Position numbers and translations under genes: made by a program
Shown: positions 13,993-24,446 of the stretch, piece by piece
Numbering within the stretch: the stretch's first letter is position 1
Layout of the letters: each line of letters begins with the position of its first letter
From: Sanguinoderma infundibulare
Lineage: Eukaryota > Basidiomycota > Agaricomycetes > Polyporales > Polyporaceae
Length of the DNA stretch: 64,000 nt
Assembly (NCBI GenBank): GCA_032821775.1
Contig: JAVLRN010000006.1
Span: forward strand, 3,038,001 to 3,102,000
Reading direction: 5' to 3'
Notes under the pieces: model-generated
Database searches by the model: none
What the model was told of the DNA's origin: nothing
Seen by the model: only the letters and a program-made list of their open reading frames with translations

Positions 13993-14753
13993 TGTACTAC
14001 CGCCATCGCGCTTATCGTGCTACGCGTTCGTGGTCGTCGTGTTTGTGTGTGTTCGTATCGCGCATCTCTGTGTGAGCAATGCTCCTCCACTTCGCTTGCG
14101 ATACGCACATACACACCCATTCGATTCGACCGCCAACTGCTCGCCGCTCCTTTTCGTGTACACGTACACATACAATGCTTGCCATCCACTCTACCGCGCA
14201 ATCTCCCGTCTCCATATCGGACATTCATCCTTCTCCTCCTCACTCTCCTTACCTCTCGGACTTGGACATTCCATCTCCATCTCCCCATCCTTTGAACTGT
14301 GTCTCGCTTCCAACTGCTACACACACTCGCTCATCCTCCATCTCCCACCATCTCTCATCTCGTGTATCACTTACCCACCTCCTCCTGCTATCGTCGCGCG
14401 TTGCGCTCGCGACGGGCAAGCACCACACTCGTTACAACTTACTTGCGGTCTCGCGAACCGTTGGGTATCTGGTTGGTTGGTTTGGCTCGCTCTCGACTCC
14501 GTCCCTTCCCCGCTCCGTCCCTCCCCGCGAACCCTTGCTGTCTCGCAACTTACTTACATCGTCCCGCTTTCCGTCCATTCATCCCATTCATCCTTTCTCT
14601 CCCTTCAACCCCTGGAATTCACCTCGAATGTCCTGTTTTCTTCTTCTTTCTATCCCGATTCTTCTGTTTTGTTTCCTTTGTGTTACTCGCCATCTTGCCA
14701 CTTGCTTCTCATGTCTCCATCTTCAAGTTCCACGTTCCGCCACTCATCTTTTC

Positions 14754-14767
14754 TTTTTTTTTTTTTT
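14754..14767. repeat. homopolymer of 14 T
   Basis: Uninterrupted run of T inside the CT-rich spacer. Confidence 0.85.
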
Positions 14768-15661
14768 CATCACACACGTTTCGTCGCTGTTGCTGCTTGC
14801 TCCTGCTTTCCGTCTCCGTCTCTGCCTCCGTCTCCATCTATAGACGTGTATCATCACCATGTGTCAAGAACTTGCGCGCTTCGTATACAATCCGGTTTGG
14901 ACTCTCGAGATCGCTCTGTAGTTGTGTGGATGCCTGAATGTGTACGGGTGTGCGCTGGGGTAGGTACTGTTGCTGTAATCGTGGGTAAGTTAAGTCGAGT
15001 GCAGACAACCTTCCTATCAATCAACGTCACCGTGCAGGGCGTGAGCTATGAGCCAGGCCTGAGTTGCAGCTTGCAAATCAGACCTCACTCATAGCGCGGG
15101 CGGGACGCGGTGCGCAAAGGTGGGCTAGTCGTTTCCGTTGCTGACTCGTACTTATAGCCTACAGTACTAGTGTAGGTAAAACAAAACCCAGAGGGAAGAT
15201 TCATCTCAGGAATATATATTGTGGTAAATACTCCGGCACTTTGGACCGCGATTGTCGAGCTTCCCCGAAGAATCGGGTTGCCCGAAGACCGGTGAGTCGG
15301 TCTTGTTCGCTGGCAGTTCCATTGCCACGCAGTTCGGACTCGCAGTGTATGTGCGAGACCAGACCGTATTCACAAATGATCAGGCTGGTTAAATATAGGT
15401 GGCATTCTTTCGTTCCAACAGCATTAAAGCCATGAACTCGACGGAGTTCGACTTTCGAGGTCATGGTTGCGATGTTCAGTAGCCTCATGTCGGCCCGTGG
15501 CATCCCGAATGTGGAAGGCGATCGTCGTGCGAATCTTGGGCGTTTAATGCGCATTTCTGCACCGCCTGAGACGCCGGGGCGAGACCGTGACACCTCTCCT
15601 TCGTACCTTTCCCTACTGACAACCAGGCTCGTCCGCAGACCGCATATAGCCCGTTATCAGA

Positions 15662-16635
15662 ATGCCTCACAAACGCGCAAAACGCTCCGTACGCCAGCAG
15701 AATCGGACCGAATCGTATGTGAGCTGTCGCTTGGCTCTCGAATATCCGAAAGACGGGTCTGATTGGGGGGCGCTGTCTGCAGCGGGACCGATCTCGCGCC
15801 GGGGGCTAGGAAGGGGATAGAGCAGGAGGGGATACCGAAGAGCGTCGCGCGCGTGCTGAATGCTGCGAAGGTCCAGAGGGAGTGGGCGGAACGGAAGAGG
15901 AAGGGAGTGGACGACGAGGGCGGGGAGAACACAGGCGCCGCTCGGAAAAAGCGAAAGAAGGACGGCGAGGAGGGAGGGGAGGGAAAGAGGAAGGCGCAGT
16001 CACAGTCACAGCTGCGGATTATGCCTGGGGAGTCCATGGCACACTTCAATCGGTACGTCTGTGTGGAATGGTTCTCTCTGCATTCTCAATCGTTCACGTT
16101 CCATGTGCGTCGTGCTTCAAGGCGGGTGGAGGACTCCATGCGCCATTCGGTGCGCGAAGCCGTCCAGGCGTCGGCTGCGCGAGTGCGCCAGGTCAAGAAG
16201 GAAGAGCGAGCGGGCCATGAGGGCAAGAAGGCGGCAGCCGCGGACGCATCGTCGAAGTCACGCGGGAGGGCCTCTGCAGCAGCCGCCCTGGAAGGGGTGG
16301 ACTCGGACTTGGACTCGGACGATGGAGGGGACCGGTCAGCTGCTGCTCCGGGGAGGAGGAAGGGGGACGAGCTGAAGGAGTTCGAGAAGGTGGACACGTC
16401 TGCTCCGAAGCGCCTCAACGACGTCGCGCAGGCTCCTCCGGAACTGAAGAAGCTTCCGAGGAAGGCGAAGAAGCTCGCTGCGATGGGAGGAGCAGCGGAT
16501 ATTAATAAGAGCTCGGGGCCGAGTTCGCTCAAGGACGGCGTGCTCTCCATGGCACAGAAGGCCATGATGGAGGAGGAGCGCGAGCGAGCTGTCAGGTTGT
16601 ATCGGGAGATGAGGAAGAGCAAGACCTCGGCCTAG
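15662..16635 (+). CDS. CCDC137-like nuclear coiled-coil protein
   Basis: Exons 15662-15714, 15783-16052 and 16122-16635 give 278 residues. It begins MPHKRAKRSVRQQ and is highly basic, with nuclear-localisation-like runs (RKKRKK). Three blocks match the order seen in the animal CCDC137 family, recalled from memory: a PGES...FNRRVED block (about 102-115), a LNDVAQAPPELKKLPR block (about 210-225) and a C-terminal helix ending EEERERAVRLYREM. The human protein is nucleolar; the role in fungi is not established and no catalytic motif is seen. The second intron (16053-16121) is 69 bp and free of stops, so its retention would keep the frame. Start chosen because it opens the only frame that splices in phase. 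Confidence 0.72.
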
Positions 16636-17310
16636 CCCCAGGAGACTCGGAATCTATTTCTGGCGTGCTCTCCATGGGTTGATGTTGAGGGTTCGCTCAA
16701 GCTGTAGTTGTTTGTGTACGCGTAAGTGCTGACCCGCGAACATGCGTCCACAAGCTAACAAGACCCCTGAAGTGCGTCATAGTGCTAGGGATCAATTCAT
16801 GTTCTCTGCGGACTGTATGGCGATTTTCTTTGGACGTGCAGCGCTTTCTTCCACATGCCATTGCCTTGAGCCGCAGGATCCACTCGTTGGTGGACTGTGA
16901 TCGGGCTTCATCCAGTGTGTTCGTTTCCATATACATCGTTTCCGCGTTGTTGTTCGGCCCGCACTGCCCCCAGGCGATCACTTGGGCTGGATCGCAATGG
17001 GTGCGTCCCCTGTTCTCGGCTTTCAGAAGTTCGTTGAGGTGTTTTGCCCTACAGGTCGACGCTATTTTGGCTGGACAGCGCGAGGTCGAAAGTGTATGAT
17101 AATGGCATGAGGAAACGAATTTCTCTACGCAGGGATTTTAGGATGGTTGAGAGGTCACATGGTGATTGCCATTCCCATGGTTTCCACTTCTCCAGCAGGA
17201 AACAAATCGGTAACAGTGCCCCTAGAGCTGTCCTTCGATCCTCCTACTGCTCCTTTTTCCTAGATGCCGTGGAGCTCGAAAAATACTCCCGCCCTCCGCC
17301 TCGATGTTCT
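16636..17310. other. intergenic, includes distal promoter of laccase 1
   Basis: No gene seen. From about 17100 onward the sequence is similar to 23340-23560, the promoter remnant of the truncated laccase copy. Confidence 0.55.
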
Positions 17311-17332
17311 CTCGGACTCTCGAGAGTCCGAG
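17311..17332. promoter_or_regulatory. perfect 22 bp palindrome upstream of laccase 1
   Basis: The stretch CTCGGACTCT plus CGAGAGTCCGAG reads the same on both strands. It ends 7 bases before the TATA-like element and 89 bases before the ATG. It is absent or degenerate at the other laccases. A dimeric regulator could bind it, but that is inference. Confidence 0.6.
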
Positions 17333-17338
17333 AGAGAG

Positions 17339-17346
17339 CATAAAGG
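17339..17346 (+). promoter_or_regulatory. TATA-like element of laccase 1
   Basis: CATAAAGG about 80 bases before the ATG. The same CATAAAG word occurs at nearly the same distance before the other two laccases and in the truncated copy. Confidence 0.6.
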
Positions 17347-17421
17347 CAGGTCAAAAAGACGGTATAGCGGCCAGTCTCAACCCCCTCGCACTCAGTCGTC
17401 ACCCACCATCATCGAGTCAAC

Positions 17422-19730
17422 ATGGCCAAGTTCAGCAGCTTTGCCGTTCTTTCCCTCGTCATGACCCGACGCTCCTTCTGCAAGATTGGTCCCGTCACTG
17501 ACTTGGAGGTCGTGAATGCGGTCGTGTCCCCCGACGGCTTCCCTCGCAATGCCGTTCTGGCTGGAGGTACTTTCCCAGGTCCTCTCATCGTCGGCAATGA
17601 AGTACGTTCAGTCGCATTCATCCCCGTCCGACCTTTTATTCATCCCTTGCGGCTATGTACAGGGCGACCGCTTCAAGATCAACGTGAAAAACAAGCTAAC
17701 CAACACGACCATGTTGACCGCCACGAGCATTGTAAGTGTCGTTTGCAGTACGTCGATTAGAGCAGTGCTGAGCGGGCGTTGCATGGCAGCACTGGCACGG
17801 TATCCTGCAACACACCACCAACTGGGCGGACGGCACCGCCTTCGTCACTCAATGTCCCATCGTTTCTGGGACGTCATTCGAATATCGATTCGATACGACG
17901 GACATCTACGGTAGGTTGACGTGAGGCTCGGGTTCCGAGGCAGAGACTCATCACTCACACCAGGTACATATTGGTACCACAGCCACCTCGCGAACCAGTA
18001 CTGTGATGGGCTGCGGGGTCCCTTTGTCATATATGACCCGCACGACCCGCATGCGCACCTGTATGACGTCGACGATGGTACGCGACTGACGCTTCTTGCG
18101 ATTTGAGTAGATGGTTGTGAGATGCTTATTATTCTACAGAAAGCACCGTTATCACACTCGCGGACTGGAACCACCTCGCTTCTCAGTTCGTGCGTGCCAG
18201 GAAGGGTCCTCCGTAAGACTCACTCCCTCAGCGTTCACTGTCCGCACACCCTGACGCTAGCGCGAACTATAGTCGGGCAGACTCCAATCTGATCAACGGC
18301 ATGGGACGCTGGTGGGGGAACCCCACTTCGGCGTTGGCCGTCATCCAGGTCACGCAGGGGAAGCGGTGCGGGCCATCTCATCTTTTCGATCGTCTTGTCC
18401 GGCGATCTCATGACAGTGTCTCTAGCTACCGGTTCCGCCTCATCAACATTGCCTGCAGCCCGAACTACAATTTCACGATCGCGCGGCATTCCATGACTGT
18501 CATCGAGACCGACGGCCAGAACACCGTCCCGCTCACCGTCGATGAGATCCAGATCTTCGCGGGCCAGCGGTACTCGTTCGTCGTAAGTCTCGGCGCGTTC
18601 TCGTCGTCATTCAAATTTCAAGGCTGACTTTGGCCTGGGTTTCAACAGATGAAAGCGAGCCAGGAGGTCGGCAACTACTGGATCCGCGCCCTCCCCAATG
18701 AGATGTCGAGCAACAACAGCCTGGGTTATGCGAATGGAATCAACTCTGCTATACTTCGGTACCATGGTGCGCCCGAGGAGGAGCCTTGCGACTCCGATGT
18801 TCAGTCCGTCGACCCCCTCTTCGAGTATAACTTGCACGCTTTGGAGAGTCCCGCTGCGGTATGTTCTGTCCCATCTACAGCCAATTTCCTAGCCCAATAA
18901 CGCTGTGACGTCTAGCCTGGAGAGCCTTGCGTCGGCGGCGTGGATTATGCTCTGAATCTGGTGCCAGGATTTGTACGTTTCGTCTTCTCGTTCTGTAACC
19001 CAACTCTCGGGGGATCACTCATCGAGCGAACTTTAGAGCAATGGCAGCACGCTCCCGTTCAACATGAACAACGTCCCGTTCCAGGACCCAACACTCCCCG
19101 TCCTCCTCCAGATCATCAGCGGCGCACAGAAAGCACAGGACCTCCTCCCACAGGGGAGCGTGTATGGCCTTCCGCGTAACTCTACCATTGAGATCACCAT
19201 CCCGGCGTTGGACGTCGGCGGCCCGCATCCGTTCCACTTGCATGGGGTGCGTACTCGAGTCTTCTCGTAAACTTGTTTGTTTTTGCGCTGACGTTGAGAT
19301 ATATGCTGATAGCACGCGTTCTCTGTTGTGCGCGGTGCCGGCCAGACGACCCCGAACTACGTGAACCCCGTCAAACGCGACGTCGTGAGCATCGGGAGCG
19401 GGAGCGACAATGTCACGATTCGCTTCAGGGTGAGCAGCACCCATATCCGTTTCTCTGTGTGTGCAAGGCTTGTTCTTTGCAATCCCTGACGTAGCGTTCT
19501 TGTGCGTGCAGACCGACAACCCCGGCCCGTGGTTCCTGCACTGTCACATCGACTGGCACCTCTTCGCCGGCCTCGCCGTCGTCTTCGCCGAGGACGTGGC
19601 CGATGTCTCTGCTGTGGACCCCGCACCCAGTGAGTCGTATTTCCGCTTGTAGTAGCGCGAGCTGACTCGATCCTTCATAGAGGAATGGTTCGACCTCTGC
19701 CCAGCGTACGCCGCTTCCCTGCGCGGGTAG
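17422..19730 (+). CDS. lcc: laccase 1 (multicopper oxidase)
   Basis: Secreted laccase that oxidises phenols while reducing oxygen to water. Thirteen exons: 17422-17601, 17663-17731, 17790-17910, 17964-18077, 18140-18212, 18273-18365, 18426-18582, 18649-18858, 18916-18972, 19037-19246, 19313-19429, 19512-19629 and 19681-19730. They total 522 residues, the usual size, and every junction is in phase. All four copper signatures are present: [15 protein letters not shown]...[35 protein letters not shown] and [20 protein letters not shown]. Leucine at the axial type-1 position suggests a medium-potential enzyme. The signal peptide is odd: a short hydrophobic run is followed by MTRRSFC before the mature KIGPVTDL. 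First gene of a tandem array; TATA-like element and palindrome upstream. Confidence 0.93.
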
Positions 19731-20189
19731 GAGTTTTGGGTGTGCGTGACTCGCTCTCTTTCTCGCTTTTTTGTTTGGCTGTCCCGTTGGTTTGATATTG
19801 GTGGAAGGTTGCTCTCGTCTCGCTGTCGTCCTATCCTATCGCACACACGTTTATTTATCTATTCTGTGCTCGCATCTGTATGTCACCCCATGCATGAATC
19901 GGAATCGTGCTATTCTCTTTATCTTGCGCTATAAATTCCCTCCTGCAGTCGGATCTGGAGAAAGCGTCGTTGCTGAGGCAAGGCGATCGATAGGCACATC
20001 CGCCGCCGCCCACCATTGACTTAAATGCATCCCACGGCAGCAAGCCGAAGAGCACTCTTCATCATTAGGGGCATAACTACCCCTGTTTTCCCCATCCTCA
20101 AAGAAGTAGAGAACGCCAAGACCCGCTCAAATATGACCATGGCTGTGTGATGGCGAGGATATGCGTGGTTTGACCCTGAAGCAGAGCCT
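19731..20189. other. laccase 1 3' flank
   Basis: Bases 19735-19950 are clearly similar to the sequence after laccases 2 and 3. Shared features are TTCGCT/CTCGCT-rich stretches, TTTATTTA, CTCGCAT.TGTATGT and CATGCATGAATC. This is the conserved 3' untranslated region and polyadenylation area. No other feature seen. Confidence 0.6.
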
Positions 20190-20633
20190 AGGCAGGGCCA
20201 CTGCCTGAGCGTCTGGGTTGCCAAATGCGGATCGTGGCAGCGCTTATCAACTGAAGCCTGATCTCCTCCTCCTCCTCCTCCGTTTGGTCATGAGCTTCAA
20301 CTTGAATTGCACTAAGCTGGGCTCAAGCCGATCCATTTGCATAATGAGGCCATCATAGCCTGCAGTTTCACACTCATGTCGACTATGCGAGCTGCCACAA
20401 CCCGCCTCACCACAATCAGTGAAAGTGCCCCTCGGGCTGTCCAATGGCGCGCTGCGGTTGTCCTTCGATCGTGCTGTTCCTGTCCCCCACCGCCCTCTTG
20501 CCTCGGTGCTGTCTTGGCTTGGTGCTCTCTCTGACCTGACGGGGACCCTTGCTCGCCAGAGAACATAAAGCAGGCCAAGAGCAACGGTACCCTGGCCTCG
20601 TTCAGCCAGCCCACCCGCCTCCGACCGCCTACG
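20190..20633 (+). promoter_or_regulatory. laccase 2 promoter module
   Basis: From about 20190 to the ATG the sequence is similar, with small gaps, to 23949-24446 before laccase 3. It starts at CTGAGCGTCTGGGTT and includes a CTC repeat (20262-20281). A TATA-like CATAAAG lies at 20564-20570, 64 bases before the ATG. Laccase 1 has a different upstream module. Confidence 0.6.
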
Positions 20634-22932
20634 ATGGCCAAACGCAACGCGTTCAGCAACCTCGCCCTTCTTTTCCTCGTTGCCATCACCCGGCTCTCCC
20701 TCGGCAAGATCGGTCCGGTCACCGACCTGAAGATCACGAACGCCGTCATCTCCCCGGACGGCTTCGCTCGCAACGCGGTTCTGGCTGGAAATACCTTCCC
20801 CGGTCCACTCATCGTCGGAAATGAGGTACGTCCAATCACGACATCCATGCTCAATCGCTTTATTGATTGACACCTACCTTTCGGCTCCTAACAGGGCGAT
20901 TTCTTCGAGGTCAACGTGGAGAACAAGCTCGTCGACAAGTCCATGCTGACGGCCACCAGCATTGTAAGTCCCCTTTCGAAATTTTATCGTTCGGAGTCGG
21001 CGCTGAGCGTGTGTCGCATTGTAGCACTGGCACGGCCTCCTTCAACACTCCACCAACTGGGCGGATGGCGCCAGCTTCGTCACTCAATGCCCCATCGTTT
21101 CTGGGTCGGAATTTGAATATCGTTTCGATACAGAAAACATCCCCGGTGCGTCAACCCGAGGCTCGTGTTCCGAAGCGGTGACCCATTTACTCGCACGCGC
21201 GTCGACAGGGACCTACTGGTACCACAGTCACCTCGAGGCGCAGTACTGCGACGGGCTGCGGGGTCCAGTCGTCGTCTACGACCCGAACGACCCGCACGCG
21301 CACCTGTATGATGTCGACGACGAAAGCACCGTCATCACGCTCGCGGACTGGTACCATGTCACCGCTCCGGCCTGGCTTGCTTCGCATCGACCTCCGTAAG
21401 CATTAGGCCTTCAGCCTTCTCGAGCACGTTTTGACGCAAGCGCAACCTGCAGGAAGCCGGACTCCAACCTGATCAACGGCATGGGACGCTGGTGGGAGAA
21501 CCCGACGTCGGAGCTGGCAATCATCCGGGTGACGCAGGGAAAGCGGTGTGTGCCATTTCTTGATCGTTCGGTCCCCGAATCGTCTGATCGTGGGCCATAT
21601 TCTCTCCAGCTACCGGTTCCGCCTCGTCAGTATCTCCTGCGATCCCAACTACAAATTCTCGATCGCGGGGCACTCCATGACCGTCATTGAGGCTGACGGT
21701 CAGAACACCGTCCCGCTCACCGTCGATGAGATTCAGATATTCGCGGCTCAGCGGTACTCGTTCGTCGTAAGCTCGCATCGTCTATCTCTGCGCTTTAATT
21801 GAGGCTCACTTTCCCGTGGATTCCGGCAGCTGGAAGCGAATCAGGAGATCAACAACTACTGGATCCGCGCTCTCCCGAACGTCATGCTAAACGACAGTGC
21901 GCTGGGCCACACAAACGGGATCAACTCTGCTATTCTGCGCTACGAGGGCGCGCCGGAAGAGGAACCCCCGGAGCAGGAGGTTCAGTCCGTCGACCCCCTC
22001 TTCGAGTATAACTTGCACCCCTTGACGGAATCTGCCGCGGTGTGTACCGTCTTGCCTGCAATCCTCGACATGTTGGATTGATGCTGCGCAACACAGCCTG
22101 GGGAACCTCGCGTCGGGGGCGCGGACGTCGCTCTTAACCTCGTGCCTGGTTTCGTACGTCTCTCGTTCTGCATCCTAGGCATCCAGACCACTCATCGACC
22201 AAACTCTAGAACGACAGCGTGCTCCACTTCAGCCTCGGCGGAAAGTCGTGGGTGAACCCGGAACTCCCCATCCTCCTCCAGATCCTGAGTGGCGCGCAGC
22301 GGGCACAGGACCTCCTCCCCAAGGGGAGCGTGTACGGCCTGCCGAGGAACGCGACCATCGAGATCACCATCCCAGCGCTGGACATAGGCGGCCCGCATGC
22401 GCTCCACTTGCACGGGGTGCGTGCTCAGTTCTGTTCTTTCGTGTTTGAGATGCTGACGGCTGACATTCGGATGTACAGCACGCATTCTCCGTCGTGCGAA
22501 GCGCCGGCCAGGAGACCCCGAACTACATGAACCCCGTTAGGCGCGATGTCGTGAGCATCGGCGGGGGAACCGACAACGTCACGATCCGATTCAGGGTAAG
22601 CAGCCGTACGTGTGTGCGCCTGCTCTTTTGCAGTTCCTGACAAACGTTTTCGTTCTCATTCGTGCAGACTGACAACCCTGGCCCGTGGTTCCTGCACTGT
22701 CACATTGACTGGCACCTCGCCACCGGCCTCGCGGTCGTGCTCGCCGAGGACATTCCCGACGTCTCTCTCGTAGACCCCGCCCCCAGTGAGTAGCATTTCG
22801 TACGGTTGTGTGAATTCAGAGCGCGAACTGACTCGTCGTCACTTCTCCGTAGAGGAATGGTACGACCTCTGCCCTGAGTATGCCGATTCCCTGCGCGGCA
22901 CCCCCCATAGTACTTATCGGCCGCGCGCGTAA
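20634..22932 (+). CDS. lcc: laccase 2 (multicopper oxidase)
   Basis: Twelve exons: 20634-20825, 20895-20963, 21025-21145, 21209-21395, 21453-21545, 21610-21766, 21830-22039, 22097-22153, 22210-22416, 22479-22595, 22668-22785 and 22853-22932, giving 535 residues in phase. The signal peptide is good ([19 protein letters not shown] before KIGPVTDL). Copper signatures: [45 protein letters not shown] and [20 protein letters not shown]. All histidines and the cysteine are kept, but the third motif has A-L where the family has P-F. Exon 21209-21395 equals exons 4 plus 5 of the other genes (187 = 114 + 73), so that intron has been lost cleanly. The C-terminus carries a short STYRPRA extension absent from laccase 1. 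Confidence 0.93.
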
Positions 22933-23399
22933 GGGGTCTTCTCCCCCCCCCTTCCGTTTTCGCTATCGTTCTCGCTTTCGCTTTCGTTTCGTGTTTACAC
23001 ACGGACGACTCGCTCTCGCTCTGTCTCTCGCTTTCCTTGTGCTTTGGCTGTCTTGTGGAGTTCACATCGACTGGGCAGTTGCTCTCGTCTCGCTCTCGGA
23101 CTTATATCTTATACACATCTATTTATTATATGCTCGCATATGTCTGCTACTAATCATGCATGAATCAGAATCGCTATGCTCTCCCTTGCGCTTTACACTC
23201 AGACTTTTCCTGCAGTGGGATCTGCCAGAGAATGGGCTGTCACGTAGGAAACTCGATACATTGAAGGCGTCCCTCCGAGTCCTCACCGGAAGTTTGCATG
23301 TTTGCACTGTGAATTCCACGACAGAATTCCGGGACATGCTACGGATGGCTGCCTCTACATCTAATAATCGAATTCCTCTGCAGAGGGTGTGTAGCATGG
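22933..23399. other. laccase 2 3' flank and distal promoter of the truncated copy
   Basis: 22933-23215 matches the conserved laccase 3' flank, with repeated TTCGCT words, TTATTATATGCTCGCAT and CATGCATGAATC. From about 23330 the sequence starts to resemble the region upstream of laccase 1. Confidence 0.55.
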
Positions 23400-23948
23400 T
23401 TGCGAGACTAAATGGTGATTGTTTTCCTTCCACACCAGGAACAAATCGGTAACCATGCCCCTAGGGCTATCCTTCGATCCCACTGCTTTTTCCTAGATGA
23501 AGTGGAGCTCTAAGGATAGTCCCTCACTCCGCCTCGATGCTCTCTCGGGCTCGAGAATCTGGGGAGCATAAAGGCAGATCAAGTAGACAGTATTATGGCC
23601 AGCCTCGACCCCCTCCGAGTCGCACCTCGGTCGACTCTCAACCCGCCCACCGACCACGAATCTCTACCGCTAAATTCAACAGCCCCATCGTTCTTTGCCT
23701 TTCAGACGTCGCCCGATGCTCCCTGGGCAAGATTGGTCCGGTCACCGACCTGGAAGTCGTGAGCGGCTGTCGTCTCCCTGACGGCTTCCCTCGCAACACC
23801 GTTCTTGCAAGAGGTACCTTTCCCGGACCACTCATCGTCCGCAATGAAGTGTTTTCAATCGCATTCTTCCCAGTCCGTGCTTTTATTCACCCCTTGTGAC
23901 TATCCACAGGGCGACCACTTCAAGATCAACGTGAAAAACAAGCTTACC
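23400..23948 (+). pseudogene. truncated laccase 1-like pseudogene with its promoter
   Basis: 23400-23600 aligns with the laccase 1 promoter, including a TATA-like CATAAAGG at 23567. From about 23666 it aligns with laccase 1 exon 1, but the ATG is gone. The frame continues through [12 protein letters not shown] and [12 protein letters not shown]. The donor is changed to GTGTTT, an acceptor CCACAG is kept, and exon 2 starts [13 protein letters not shown]. The copy stops abruptly at about 23948, where the laccase 3 promoter begins. No copper-binding motif is present, so no enzyme can be made. It marks an unequal exchange between laccase copies. Confidence 0.85.
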
Positions 23949-24446
23949 CAGGCGGCCACCGCCCGAGCGTCTGGGTTACCAAATGCGGATGGTGGCAGCG
24001 CTTATCAACTGAACACTGATCTCAGTCCAGATCCTCCACCAACACCTCCTCCTCAGTCTCCTATGAACTTCAACTTGAGCCGCACCCTGAGGCTGGGCTC
24101 AAGCCAAGTCGTTTGCGTCATTTGCGTCATGAGGCTTTCAACCATGCCAGCCGTCACAGCTCGCCTCGCCGCGATCGGTGAAAGTGCCCCTAAGGCTGTC
24201 CTTTGATCGTGTGGCTAACAGGTCAGCCCTTCCAACCTCCAACCTCACTTAAAACGGCCCGCTACGGCTATGCTTCTATCGTGCTGTTCCCCCACGACAT
24301 CCCCGCCCTCTTTCCTCGGTGCTCTCTCGGCTCGGTGCTCTCTCGGACCCACGGGGACCCTTACTCGCCGGAGAACATAAAGCAAGTCAAGAGCGACGGT
24401 ATCCAGGCCTCGTCCCGCTCAGCCCACCCGCCGTAGACAAGCAACC
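23949..24446 (+). promoter_or_regulatory. laccase 3 promoter module
   Basis: Begins at a sharp junction with the truncated copy and is similar along its length to the laccase 2 promoter (20190-20633). TATA-like CATAAAG at 24376-24382, 64 bases before the ATG. Confidence 0.6.

Larger units (their letters stand above)
13696..15661. other. CT-rich spacer, no gene
   Basis: From 13835 to about 14900 the plus strand is almost entirely C and T, which keeps all three frames open for long distances by composition alone. The first part is probably the 3' untranslated region of the HSF-type gene. The last 500 bases precede the CCDC137-like gene and show no feature I can name. Confidence 0.6.

Noticed and set aside
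13835..15094. A 419-codon plus-strand open frame and overlapping long frames
   Set aside because: The DNA is almost all C and T there, so stops are rare in every frame; residues are mostly S, L, F and P with no domain.
20247..20873. Long minus-strand frames opposite the laccase 2 start
   Set aside because: They mirror the GC-rich codon pattern of the laccase exons and have no domain; similar mirrors occur opposite laccase 3.
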